Below are positions 7,094-15,481 of a DNA stretch of 64,000 nt, in pieces (within the stretch, counting starts at the first letter, position 1; every line of letters begins with the position of its first letter). The stretch is from DATKZS01 sp035527835 [NCBI: bacterium] (GTDB lineage Bacteria > RBG-13-61-14): assembly GCA_035527835.1 (NCBI GenBank), contig DATKZS010000109.1:1-64000 (forward strand), given 5' to 3'. Both the position numbers and the translations under genes were made by a program. The notes under the pieces were generated by a model. The model did no database searches and had not been told where the DNA came from. It saw only the letters and a program-made list of their open reading frames with translations.

Positions 7094-10000
7094 ATGGCCG
7101 ATGAAAAGGCTATACTTGAAGCGCTGCTGACCTTCGCTGACACCGTAACGGCCAAGATGACCACTCTGACCCCGGGTGAGCCGGAAGATCAATTGCGCGC
7201 CCCTTTTGAAACATTTATTCTCGAAGTCGGACGTGTCCTTTTCCGTAAAATCATCTGCACAGGAGAAACCAGGCTGCCGGGCCGGATTGGGAAGCCGGAT
7301 TACGCCGTCCATGCAGATGATCTATTAGCCGGCTACGTGGAAATGAAAGCCCCCGGCGTCGGCGCGGACCCCGGCCGCTTCTCCGGCCACAACCGCGATC
7401 AATGGAAACGCTTCAAGGCGATCCCCAATCTCATCTACTGCGATGGAAATGAATGGGGATTGTTCCGCAACGGCGAAAAGATCGGCTCAATCATCCGTCT
7501 ATCAGGTGACGTGGCCGCCGACGGCAAGAAGGCCGTGACCTCGGAGAACGCCCGCTCCATAACAAAACTCCTGACCGACTTTCTTTCCTGGAAGCCCATC
7601 ATTCCCACGACATCAAAGGGCGAAATAGACTTCAAGGGGTTCGCCGACCTGCTGGCCCCGTTGTGCCGGATGCTGCGCGATGACGTGACCGACGCGCTCA
7701 AGGACCCGCAATCGCCCCTCGTCCAACTGGCCAAAGACTGGCGCCAGCTCCTCTTCCCCGATGCCCCGGATGAGCAGTTCGCCGACGCCTACGCTCAGAC
7801 CGTTACCTTCGCTCTGCTGCTGGCCCGCAGCGAGGGCGCCGATCCGCTCACCCTCGACAATGCCGAGAAAGCCTTATCCGCGGAACACGGTCTGCTCTCC
7901 CGCGCACTCCAGGTCTTGACCGATCCCGGAGCTCAATCTGAGATCTCCGCCTCGCTCAATCTGATCATGCGCGTCGTCGCCGAAGTCCCGCCCCTCTCGC
8001 TGTCCGGCCCTCAAGACCCCTGGCTTTACTTCTATGAATATTTTCTCGCCGCCTACGACCCCAAACTGCGCAAGGACGCCGGGGCCTACTACACTCCAGT
8101 CGAGGTCGTCCGCGCCCAGGTCCGGCTTATTGACGACCTGCTGGTGAACCGGCTGGGCAAGCCGCTGGGCTTCGTTGATTCCGGAGTCGTCACGCTCGAC
8201 CCCGCCGCCGGCACCGGCACCTATCTGCTCGGCGTCATCGGGCACGCCCTCGGCCGGATCGAGGCAGAACAGGGCGCCGGCGCCGTAGCGGGGATGGCCA
8301 CCGCGCTGGCCGCCAACCTCTACGGCTTCGAGCTCATGGTCGGACCTTACGCCGTAACCGAATTGCGAGTCAGCCGCGCACTAAAGAACAAAGGCGCCAG
8401 CTTGCCCCCTGAAGGCACGCGCGTTTATTTGACCGACACGCTGGAAAGCCCAAACGCCAAGCCGTCAGAACTGCCTTTCTACCTCAAGCCCATCGCAGAG
8501 CAGCACGCCAAGGCGCTCAAAGTCAAGATCAATGTCCCGGTCATCGTCTGCCTGGGCAATCCGCCCTACGACCGCCATGAAGCCGCCACCGCCGAAAACC
8601 AGGCCCGCACCGGGGGGTGGGTCCGATGGGGAGACGACGGCAAGGGTTATCGCCTGAAGGATGACAGGGAAAAAGATGATGAATTTGAAGACGCTATCTT
8701 CCATGACTTTCTCGAATCCGCCAAAGTGGCAGGCCACGGCGTCCACGTTAAAAACCTCTACAACCTCTATGTCTATTTTTGGCGATGGGCACTATGGAAG
8801 GTTTTCGAGCACTCAACAGCATCCGGGCCGGGCGTCGTCAGCTTTATCAGCGCTTCAAGCTACCTCGACGGCGACGCCTTCTGCGGGATGCGCGAATACC
8901 TGCGCCGCGTCTGCGATGAAATCTGGATACTAGACCTCGGCGGCGAAGGGCGCGGCACGCGCAAGAGTGATAACGTATTCGCCATCCAAACGCCCGTCGC
9001 CATCGGCATCGCCGTCCGCTCGGGCAAGGCTAAAAAGGAAAAGCCCGCCAAGGTCCATTACTCCAGCATTGAAGGCGCACGAGATGATAAGCTCGCGAAG
9101 CTGGACGCCATTAAAGACTTCAAGAGCTTGAAGTGGCTGGACTGCCCCGAAGGTTGGCAGACCCCTTTCCGCCCGGCGGGCAAAGGCAAATATTTCGAAT
9201 GGCCGCTCCTGACCGATCTCATGCCGTGGCAACATTCGGGAGCTCAGTTAAAGCGAACCTGGCCTATTTCTCATGAGCAGGAGACGCTTAAGAAAAGATG
9301 GCGGGCGCTTCTTGGTTCAAAGGATATGAAACAAGCTTTTCGCGAAACCAGGGACCGAAAAGTCGTATCTCCTTGTCCCCAGGCACCGCCCAATGGCAAT
9401 GGTGAAAAAGCATTGAAGTCCTTGCCCCAAGACTCAGAAGCGCCTCCCATTGTGCGTTATGCTTATCGCTCATTCGATCGCCAATGGGTCTTTGCCGACA
9501 ACCGTTTAGGGGATTTCCTGCGCCCGGTACTGTGGGGGATACATGGCGAACGGCAGGTGTATCTGACAAGCCTGTTGACTAAATTCCTCGGTGCAGGTCC
9601 GGCGCTCACGACTTGCGCAGCTATTCCCGACTTGGACCATTTCTCGGCACGCGGGGCTAAGGATGTCGTCCCTCTCTACCGCACCGCAGACGCATCCGAG
9701 GCGAATGTCCTGCCCGGCCTGCTCGATCTGCTGGGCAAAGCGTACAGGCGCGTGGTGAAGCCGGAAGACTTCCTGGCCTACATCTATGGCGCGTTGGCGC
9801 AGCCGGCCTTCACTGGACGTTTTCGAAACGAATTGGAAACGCGCGAGCTGCGCGTGCCGGTCACGAAGAATGCCGCGCTTTTCGAGAAGGTGCGCGACAT
9901 CGGCTCGCGATTACTGTGGCTGCACACCTATGGCGAGCGGTTTGTGCCGAAGGGTGAAAAGCGCGGCCAGGTCCCGCGCGGCTCTGCTAAGTGCACCAAG

Positions 10001-10435
10001 GCCGTACCTGGCGGTCAGGAAGGCTATCCGGAGTCTTTCGAGTATGACGATGCAACGCGGACGCTCCGTGTCGGCGCGGGCGAGTTCCGGCCCGTGGCGC
10101 CCGAAGTATTCGCTTTTGAGGTTTCTGGGCTCAAGGTGGTGCAGTCCTGGCTCAAATACCGAATGAAGAAAGGCGCGGGCAAGAAGTCCTCGCCTCTGGA
10201 CGACATCCGGCCGGAGCGTTGGACCAGTCAATTCACCACCGAACTTCTAGAGCTGCTCTGGGTGTTGGAAGCGACGGTGGAAGGTTATCCCGAGCAGGCG
10301 CGGCTTTTGGATGCCGTGATTAAAGGTCCCTGCTTCACCGCCCATGAGCTGCCCCCCGTCCCGGCCGCCGCCCGCAAACCTCCTTCCTCGCGGGAACTCG
10401 ATCTTCTTGACCAGATGGAGCCGGATGAGGGTTGA
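7094..10435 (+). CDS. Solitary type ISP/IIG-like restriction-modification enzyme (N6-adenine methyltransferase with PD-(D/E)xK nuclease)
   Basis: 1113 residues. The N-terminus carries a PD-(D/E)xK nuclease pattern: GKPDY (Asp69) and YVEMKAPG (Glu83, Lys85). The methyltransferase core has motif I DPAAGTGTYLL near residue 369 and motif IV NPPYDR near 488, as in gamma-class N6-adenine enzymes. The C-terminal part includes YRSFDRQWVFADNRL and other blocks resembling the type ISP target-recognition region. No helicase domain and no separate HsdR/HsdS gene is adjacent, so cleavage, methylation and recognition appear to lie in one chain. Ribosome site AGAGGAAAT precedes ATG 7094. It would act on cytoplasmic DNA as a defence enzyme. 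Both nuclease and methylase motifs look intact. Confidence 0.85.
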   Translation: MADEKAILEALLTFADTVTAKMTTLTPGEPEDQLRAPFETFILEVGRVLFRKIICTGETRLPGRIGKPDYAVHADDLLAGYVEMKAPGVGADPGRFSGHNRDQWKRFKAIPNLIYCDGNEWGLFRNGEKIGSIIRLSGDVAADGKKAVTSENARSITKLLTDFLSWKPIIPTTSKGEIDFKGFADLLAPLCRMLRDDVTDALKDPQSPLVQLAKDWRQLLFPDAPDEQFADAYAQTVTFALLLARSEGADPLTLDNAEKALSAEHGLLSRALQVLTDPGAQSEISASLNLIMRVVAEVPPLSLSGPQDPWLYFYEYFLAAYDPKLRKDAGAYYTPVEVVRAQVRLIDDLLVNRLGKPLGFVDSGVVTLDPAAGTGTYLLGVIGHALGRIEAEQGAGAVAGMATALAANLYGFELMVGPYAVTELRVSRALKNKGASLPPEGTRVYLTDTLESPNAKPSELPFYLKPIAEQHAKALKVKINVPVIVCLGNPPYDRHEAATAENQARTGGWVRWGDDGKGYRLKDDREKDDEFEDAIFHDFLESAKVAGHGVHVKNLYNLYVYFWRWALWKVFEHSTASGPGVVSFISASSYLDGDAFCGMREYLRRVCDEIWILDLGGEGRGTRKSDNVFAIQTPVAIGIAVRSGKAKKEKPAKVHYSSIEGARDDKLAKLDAIKDFKSLKWLDCPEGWQTPFRPAGKGKYFEWPLLTDLMPWQHSGAQLKRTWPISHEQETLKKRWRALLGSKDMKQAFRETRDRKVVSPCPQAPPNGNGEKALKSLPQDSEAPPIVRYAYRSFDRQWVFADNRLGDFLRPVLWGIHGERQVYLTSLLTKFLGAGPALTTCAAIPDLDHFSARGAKDVVPLYRTADASEANVLPGLLDLLGKAYRRVVKPEDFLAYIYGALAQPAFTGRFRNELETRELRVPVTKNAALFEKVRDIGSRLLWLHTYGERFVPKGEKRGQVPRGSAKCTKAVPGGQEGYPESFEYDDATRTLRVGAGEFRPVAPEVFAFEVSGLKVVQSWLKYRMKKGAGKKSSPLDDIRPERWTSQFTTELLELLWVLEATVEGYPEQARLLDAVIKGPCFTAHELPPVPAAARKPPSSRELDLLDQMEPDEG

Positions 10436-10596
10436 ATTAATCATCCCGGCATACCGCCCATTTATCAGTCAGCTTCCCGATTGATCCCTCTTACATCGGC
10501 GCGGCCCGGGGGCCTTGAATCGCCGAGGAGAAAAATGGGGGAATCTTACAGATTGTAAAATCCCCGGACAGATAACGGGGCATGGATTGAGCTGGT

Positions 10597-10628
10597 CCGC
10601 CACCCTTATTGGGGGGCGGGCTTTTTTT
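10597..10628 (+). terminator. Rho-independent terminator
   Basis: A GC-rich hairpin (CCGCCACCC / GGGGGGCGG, with a TTATT loop) is followed by CTTTTTTTG. It lies 160 bases beyond the restriction-modification gene and before the sensor kinase operon. Confidence 0.75.
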
Positions 10629-10682
10629 GTAATGATCCTGCCGGGTTTGGGGGGATGGGGCCGGATGGATTCGCGGGGGCGT

Positions 10683-10698
10683 TGGCATGGGCATTGCT
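10683..10698 (+). promoter_or_regulatory. Sigma-54 promoter for the sensor kinase operon
   Basis: TGGCATGGGCATTGCT matches the -24/-12 consensus TGGCACGNNNNTTGCW at every fixed position but one, with correct GG-to-GC spacing. Predicted transcription starts near 10709, just ahead of ATG 10733. Confidence 0.6.
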
Positions 10699-10818
10699 TT
10701 ATTAAGGGAATGGCGGTTTACGCATTGAGATCATGAAGGGATTTCTTGAGGGGATTAACGGCTCGGCTGAGCTCGCCGAAGTCAGGATTTTCAGGATGGG
10801 GGAGGAGGGAGCGGCGCC

Positions 10819-12654
10819 GTGGGGAGAGAAATAGGGGACAGGGGTGACCCTCCCAGCAAAGACGGGGACAAGAGTGTCCCCGCCACCGATGGAGGATATT
10901 ATTCGCGGCTGACGGCTCGGTTCGTGCTGATCACGCTCACGTGCTCGATCGTTCCGCTGCTGGTGGGCGGGTGGGGGATGTACGCTCATTACTCGCGGTT
11001 CGCGCGGGAGCGGACCACTCGTCTGTTCGAGACGCGGGTGATGCACCACCGTCGGGTGATCGAGCTTTACCTCGCGGAGCGGAGCTCGTGCCTGAAGGTG
11101 CTGGCGGAGATGGAGTCGGCGGATGAGCTGACGCGGCCGGGTCGTCTGGCGGAGGTTCTCAAGCTGCTGAACGCGGAATACGGCGGGTCGTTCGGGGACC
11201 TCGGGGTGATCGGTGACGACGGGCGTCACCTGGCGTACGCGGGGCCTTACGCGCTCATGGACAAGAATTACGCGGGGGCGTTGTGGTTTGGGCAGGTGAT
11301 GGAGAAGGGGATCTACATCAGCGACATGTTCACGGGATTCCGGGGTGTTCCGCATTTCGTGATCGCGGTGCGGCGGGATGAGGGGGGGCGGCCGTGGATC
11401 CTGCGGGCGACGGTGGCCACGGAGCCGTTCCAGGACCTGGTTTCGGGCCTGCGGTTCGGGGAGAGCGGTGAGGTTTACCTGGTTAACCGGGAGGGGGTGT
11501 ACCAGACGGCGCCGCGGTTCGTGGGCCGGGTGATGGAGCAGTCTCCGTTCGCGATGCCGGCTTTGCAGCCGGGCACGGTGGTGGAGGTAATGGAAGGGGC
11601 GGAAGAGCGGGACAAGAGTGTCCCGGCCACCATGAGTGTCCCGGCCACCAGGAGTGTCCCGCCCACCATGGCGCGGGGCCAGCGGATCGTGGCGCGGTCT
11701 TGGCTTGAGGACCCGAAGTGGATGCTGGTGGTGAGCCAGGATTACGGGGAGGCGTTCGCGGACGTGGGCCACGCCCAGCGGGTGATGGCGCTGGCGCTGG
11801 TTGTTTCGGCGCTGACGATCGTGGCGGTGAGCTGGCTCACGGCGCGGCGGATGGCGGGGGCGGTGCGGGAGCGGGACCGGGAAAGGGAGCGTCTTAACCG
11901 GAAGCTGATGGAGACGAGCCGGATGGCGACGATCGGGGAGCTTTCGGCGGGGGTCGCGCACGAGATCAACAACCCGCTGGCGATCATCCTGACGGAGAAG
12001 GAGCTGATGGCGGATTACCTGGCCGCGGCGGCGGGGGTGGCGCCGGAGTTCCGGGGCCAGCTCGCGGAGTCGCTGGAACAGATCGGGGCCCAGATCCGGC
12101 GGTGCAAGCGGATCACGCAGGGTCTGCTCAAGTTCTCTCGTCCGGCGGGTCCGGCGCTGGAGCGGGTTGATCTCAACTCGCTGCTCAAGGAAATCCTGGA
12201 CCTGTTGGGGAGAGAGGCCCGTGGGGACGGGATCGAGTTCCGGGCCGAGTTCGAGGCGGGTCTGCCGGAGATATTGGCCGACCCGGCGGAGCTGCAGCAG
12301 GTTTTCATGAACCTGATCGGGAACGCGATTGACGCGCACGAAGGCCGGAGGGGGGGGACGATCCGGATCGTGACTGCGGCCGGGGACGGCGGCGTCAAGG
12401 TGGCGGTCGCGGACAGCGGGCCGGGGATCAAGCGCGAGCACCTGGACAAAATCTTCGAGCCGTTTTTCACGACCAAGCCGGTGGGCAAGGGCACGGGCCT
12501 GGGGCTGTGGATCTGCTACAACATATTGCAGCGTCGGGGCGGGAGCATCTCGGTGCGCAGCGAGCCGGGCCGGGGCACGGAGTTCGAGGTGCTGCTGCCG
12601 TCGTCGCCCCCGGGGCGGACGGGGGAGCACGCGGAGCAGGGGGGCTCGGGATGA
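10819..12654 (+). CDS. Membrane sensor histidine kinase with extracytoplasmic sensing domain
   Basis: 611 residues from GTG 10819. One membrane helix ([18 protein letters not shown]), a Cache-like extracytoplasmic domain of about 250 residues, a second helix ([19 protein letters not shown]), a short coiled linker, HisKA with the phospho-acceptor box [12 protein letters not shown], and HATPase_c with NLIGNAIDA (N box), DSGPGI (G1) and GTGLGLWI (G2). Probably phosphorylates the receiver protein encoded next. Oddities: the cytoplasmic N-terminus and a linker in the sensing domain are encoded by GGGACAAGAGTGTCCC-type repeats, and an alternative start at ATG 10733 lies in another frame directly behind the sigma-54 promoter. 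The original N-terminus may have been displaced by repeat insertion. Confidence 0.85.
   Translation: MGREIGDRGDPPSKDGDKSVPATDGGYYSRLTARFVLITLTCSIVPLLVGGWGMYAHYSRFARERTTRLFETRVMHHRRVIELYLAERSSCLKVLAEMESADELTRPGRLAEVLKLLNAEYGGSFGDLGVIGDDGRHLAYAGPYALMDKNYAGALWFGQVMEKGIYISDMFTGFRGVPHFVIAVRRDEGGRPWILRATVATEPFQDLVSGLRFGESGEVYLVNREGVYQTAPRFVGRVMEQSPFAMPALQPGTVVEVMEGAEERDKSVPATMSVPATRSVPPTMARGQRIVARSWLEDPKWMLVVSQDYGEAFADVGHAQRVMALALVVSALTIVAVSWLTARRMAGAVRERDRERERLNRKLMETSRMATIGELSAGVAHEINNPLAIILTEKELMADYLAAAAGVAPEFRGQLAESLEQIGAQIRRCKRITQGLLKFSRPAGPALERVDLNSLLKEILDLLGREARGDGIEFRAEFEAGLPEILADPAELQQVFMNLIGNAIDAHEGRRGGTIRIVTAAGDGGVKVAVADSGPGIKREHLDKIFEPFFTTKPVGKGTGLGLWICYNILQRRGGSISVRSEPGRGTEFEVLLPSSPPGRTGEHAEQGGSG
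10834..10893. repeat. GTGTCCCC palindromic repeat in the kinase N-terminus
   Basis: GGGGACAAGAGTGTCCCC (10864-10881) is a perfect 7-bp stem with an AGAG loop, followed by GCCACC. A degenerate copy, GGGGACAGGGGTGACCC, lies immediately upstream from 10834. Confidence 0.7.
11609..11668. repeat. In-frame 18-bp tandem repeat in the kinase gene
   Basis: The palindrome GGGACAAGAGTGTCCC (11609-11624) runs into three 18-bp units of the form GAGTGTCCCGGCCACCA. They encode [12 protein letters not shown] and SVPPTM in the sensing domain. It is the same family as the repeat at the gene's 5' end. Confidence 0.8.
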
Positions 12655-12705
12655 GGAGGGCTTGAGGCTTGGGGCTTGGGGCTGCGCCGGAGAGGGGAGT
12701 AAGAC

Positions 12706-13170
12706 ATGATCGGGACGAAGGTGCTCTTGGTGGACGATGAGAAGGTCTTCACCGACAACATGTCGCGTCTTCTTGAGGCGAGGGGTTACGTGGTCACGGT
12801 GGCCGGCAACGGGGAGCGCGCGGTGCGGGCGCTGCAGGGGGCCGGTTATGACGTGGTGGTGCTGGACCTGAAGATGCCGGGCAAGGACGGGCTGGCGACT
12901 CTAGAGGAGATCAAGAGGCTCGGTCTGCTCACGGAGACGCTGATCCTGACCGGCCACGGCTCGATAGACAGCGCGCTGGCGGCGCTGAAGCTCGGGGCTT
13001 ACGACTACCTGACCAAGCCGTGCGAGGTCGGCGATCTGGCGGCGAAGATCGAGGGGGCGTGGAGGAAAAAGGACGAGGCGCGGATGAAGGAGCTTGAGGA
13101 CAAGACCAAGAAGATCGTGGAGTCACCGCGCTCGGCGCTGGAGATGGGGCCGAGGAAGGGACGGAGGTAG
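12706..13170 (+). CDS. Single-domain response regulator (receiver)
   Basis: 154 residues: one CheY-like receiver domain and a short basic tail rather than a DNA-binding domain. The acidic pocket is D10/D11, the phospho-acceptor D54 in VVLDLKMPGKDG, the switch T82 in LILTGHG, and K104 in YLTKP, so it should be phosphorylatable. Ribosome site GGGGAG precedes ATG 12706. It follows the sensor kinase by 51 bases, a gap filled by GCTTGGGGCTTGAGG repeats, and is probably its cognate partner. With no output domain it may act by protein interaction or as a phospho-relay. The pairing is inferred from adjacency. Confidence 0.85.
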   Translation: MIGTKVLLVDDEKVFTDNMSRLLEARGYVVTVAGNGERAVRALQGAGYDVVVLDLKMPGKDGLATLEEIKRLGLLTETLILTGHGSIDSALAALKLGAYDYLTKPCEVGDLAAKIEGAWRKKDEARMKELEDKTKKIVESPRSALEMGPRKGRR

Positions 13171-13181
13171 GGGAGGCACAG

Positions 13182-13264
13182 GGCTTGGGGCTTGAGGCTT
13201 GGGGCTTGAGGATAGAGACAAGGCATCTTGGCCTCACCCCTCACGCCTCACGCCTCAAGCCTCA
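13182..13264. repeat. Inverted pair of GCTTGAGG/GCTTGGGG arrays between convergent genes
   Basis: The left arm (13182-13211) has GCTTGGGGCTTGAGGCTTGGGGCTTGAGG; the right arm (about 13231-13264) has the complementary CCTCACGCCTCAAGCCTCAG. Together they form a long imperfect hairpin between convergent genes, which could end transcription from both sides. There is no T-tract. Confidence 0.6.
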
Positions 13265-13269
13265 GTCCA

Positions 13270-15087
13270 CTACTCCGCGGCGAGGGCCTCGCGGACCTTG
13301 GCGGCGATGGCGGCGGCGGTGAAGGGTTTTTGGAGGAAGGCGGTCCCGGGCTCGATGACGCCGTGATGGACGATGGCGTTGTCGGTGTATCCGGACATGT
13401 AGAGGGCCTTGATTCGGGGCCGGGATTGCTGAAGCAGGTTGAAGAGCTCGCGTCCGTTCTTGTCGGGGAGCACGACGTCGGTGAGGAGGAGGTGGATTGT
13501 TCCCGGGTATTGGCGGGCGGCGGCGAGAGCGGCCCCGCAATCCTCGGCCTCGATCACGCGGTAGCCGGCGCCGGCCAGGAAGCGGGCGGCGAGCTTGCGC
13601 ACGTTCTCGTCGTCCTCCACCACCAGAATGGTCTCATCGCCTGTGAGCGGAGTCGCTTCATGCGTTGCCCTTTCCTCCTCTTTTGCGCCGAAAAAGCGAG
13701 GCAGGTACACCTTGAAGGCGGCGCCCTTGCCGGGCTCGCTGTACACGTAAATATTGCCTCCGCTCTGCTTGACGATTCCGTACACGGTGGACAGTCCGAG
13801 TCCGGTGCCCATTCCGAGCTCCTTGGTGGTGAAGAACGGCTCGAAGATGCGCCGGCGGGTCTCCTGGTCCATGCCGCGTCCGGTGTCGCTGACGGAGAGC
13901 ATGACGTGGGGCCCGGTGGCGGCGTCCACGTGCGAGGCGGCGTACTCCTCGTCGAGGACGATGTTTCCGGTCTCGATGGTGAGCTTGCCTCCGTTGGCCA
14001 TGGCGTCGCGGGCGTTGATGGCGAGGTTCATGATGATCTGCTCGACCTGGGCGGGATCGGCGCGGACCTCGCCCAGCTCGGGGTCGAGGATGGTTTCCAG
14101 CACGATGTCCTCGCCGAGGATGCGGCAAAGCATCTTCTCGATGTCCTTGACCATGAAGTTGAGGTCGAGGACCTTGGGCTGGAGCACCTGCTTGCGGCTG
14201 AAGGCCAGGAGCTGGGCGGTGAGGGCGGCGGCCTTTTCGCCGGCGCGCTTGATCTCGGCGGCGTCCATGGAATTGGGATGACTTGGTCCCAGCGCGTCGA
14301 GCATGAGCTCGGAGAGGCCCATGATCACGGTGAGCTGGTTGTTGAAGTCATGGGCGACGCCCCCGGCGAGGCGTCCCACGGCCTCCATCTTCTGGGACTG
14401 GAGCAACTGCTCCTCCAGGCTCCTCTGCTCAGTGACGTCAATGATGACGCCTTCCACCGCAACGGGGCCCAGATCGGGCACGGCGATGCCCTGATCGAGG
14501 ACCCACTTTTCCTCTCCGCCCGCCAAGCGGATGCGGTAAGTGAGGCTGTAGGGCCGGCCGTGGTCCAGGGCCTGGCGCATGGAAGACCACATGAACTCGC
14601 GGTCCTCGGGATGGACCAGAGCGCCATACGACGTCTTCTTGCTTCCGGCCAGGTCCTGGTCCGCCAGGCCCAGCAGGGCGGCGCTGCCCTCGCTCACGAA
14701 CTCCATGGTCCGGTCCCGGTCGGCGCGGCCCCGGTAAAACAAGCTGGGCAGGTGTTGGTTGAGCGCCGAGATGATGTGCTGGTATTCCTTGAGCGCCTCT
14801 TCCGTCCGGGCTCCATCCAGGCGCAGGCGCTCCTCGGAACGCGTGAGCTCGGAGGCCGCGATCTCCCGCTGGCGCTGGAAGCGCGAGACGATGACGCCGA
14901 GGAGAATGAACAACGCGAGCACCATCGCGCGCATGAAGATCTCGTGCGCGGGGACGCGGGTGATCATGGCGGCGGCCAGCGATCCCGGCACTTGATGAAA
15001 GACATAGCAATCGAGGACGGAGTCCAGGACCCAGAACAGGACCCCCAACATGGCGGAGGCGAGGATGATGTTTTTCCCGCGTTTCAT
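13270..15087 (-). CDS. PAS-containing hybrid sensor histidine kinase with C-terminal receiver
   Basis: About 605 residues from ATG 15087 (AAGG upstream); an earlier in-frame start at 15228 lacks support. Two membrane helices near the N-terminus ([19 protein letters not shown] and [14 protein letters not shown]), then a PAS/PAC domain of the type ending VIIDVTEQR, HisKA with [11 protein letters not shown], HATPase_c with [17 protein letters not shown] and GTGLGLSTV, and a receiver with VVEDDENVR and acceptor Asp in [12 protein letters not shown]. The HDFNNQL box places it in the large family of hybrid kinases common in delta-proteobacteria. It is convergent with the kinase/receiver pair and has its own promoter upstream. 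Signal unknown. Confidence 0.9.
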   Translation of the reverse strand: MKRGKNIILASAMLGVLFWVLDSVLDCYVFHQVPGSLAAAMITRVPAHEIFMRAMVLALFILLGVIVSRFQRQREIAASELTRSEERLRLDGARTEEALKEYQHIISALNQHLPSLFYRGRADRDRTMEFVSEGSAALLGLADQDLAGSKKTSYGALVHPEDREFMWSSMRQALDHGRPYSLTYRIRLAGGEEKWVLDQGIAVPDLGPVAVEGVIIDVTEQRSLEEQLLQSQKMEAVGRLAGGVAHDFNNQLTVIMGLSELMLDALGPSHPNSMDAAEIKRAGEKAAALTAQLLAFSRKQVLQPKVLDLNFMVKDIEKMLCRILGEDIVLETILDPELGEVRADPAQVEQIIMNLAINARDAMANGGKLTIETGNIVLDEEYAASHVDAATGPHVMLSVSDTGRGMDQETRRRIFEPFFTTKELGMGTGLGLSTVYGIVKQSGGNIYVYSEPGKGAAFKVYLPRFFGAKEEERATHEATPLTGDETILVVEDDENVRKLAARFLAGAGYRVIEAEDCGAALAAARQYPGTIHLLLTDVVLPDKNGRELFNLLQQSRPRIKALYMSGYTDNAIVHHGVIEPGTAFLQKPFTAAAIAAKVREALAAE

Positions 15088-15279
15088 GATAACCTTCAAC
15101 TGGCCCGATCCGAAGAACGGCGCCTGCCGACCTGGCGGCCATAGCGCGCGGGCAAAGGCAACCATGCATACGCGGCAGTGCTTGACCCGCGGAAGTTCTC
15201 CGCCGGCACGGATCATGGCTCCGAACACTCAAGGCGCAAATACTATCATGCGGTATCTATCAAAGAATGTGTATTGGGC

Positions 15280-15307
15280 AGTCTAGCACATCCGATAATA
15301 ATGTCAA
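15280..15307 (-). promoter_or_regulatory. Sigma-70-type promoter for the hybrid kinase
   Basis: On the minus strand TTGACA (15302-15307) and TAGACT (15280-15285) are separated by 16 bases. The remainder of the divergent spacer 15088-15481 has no gene; I see no clear promoter for the rightward hydrolase gene. Confidence 0.6.
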
Positions 15308-15481
15308 GAAAATAATTCGTATCAGGGTTATTTTTTCGGGGGGGGCCGCGGGAACCATCACTACGATGTCCGGAAGGGCGCTCCGACGCCAGGCACTGCG
15401 GTTTCGTGGGGGGCTCTCACGAATATAGAATTTATTGAGGAGTGATGCTAATATGAGGCGCAACCGGAAAGGAGGATGAGG

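Noticed and set aside
10702-12630. 642-codon minus-strand frame opposite the sensor kinase
   Set aside because: Arg/His/Pro-rich shadow; the plus strand has complete HisKA and HATPase motifs.
13228-15144. 638-codon plus-strand frame opposite the hybrid kinase
   Set aside because: Gly/Val/His-rich shadow without motifs; the minus strand encodes kinase and receiver motifs.
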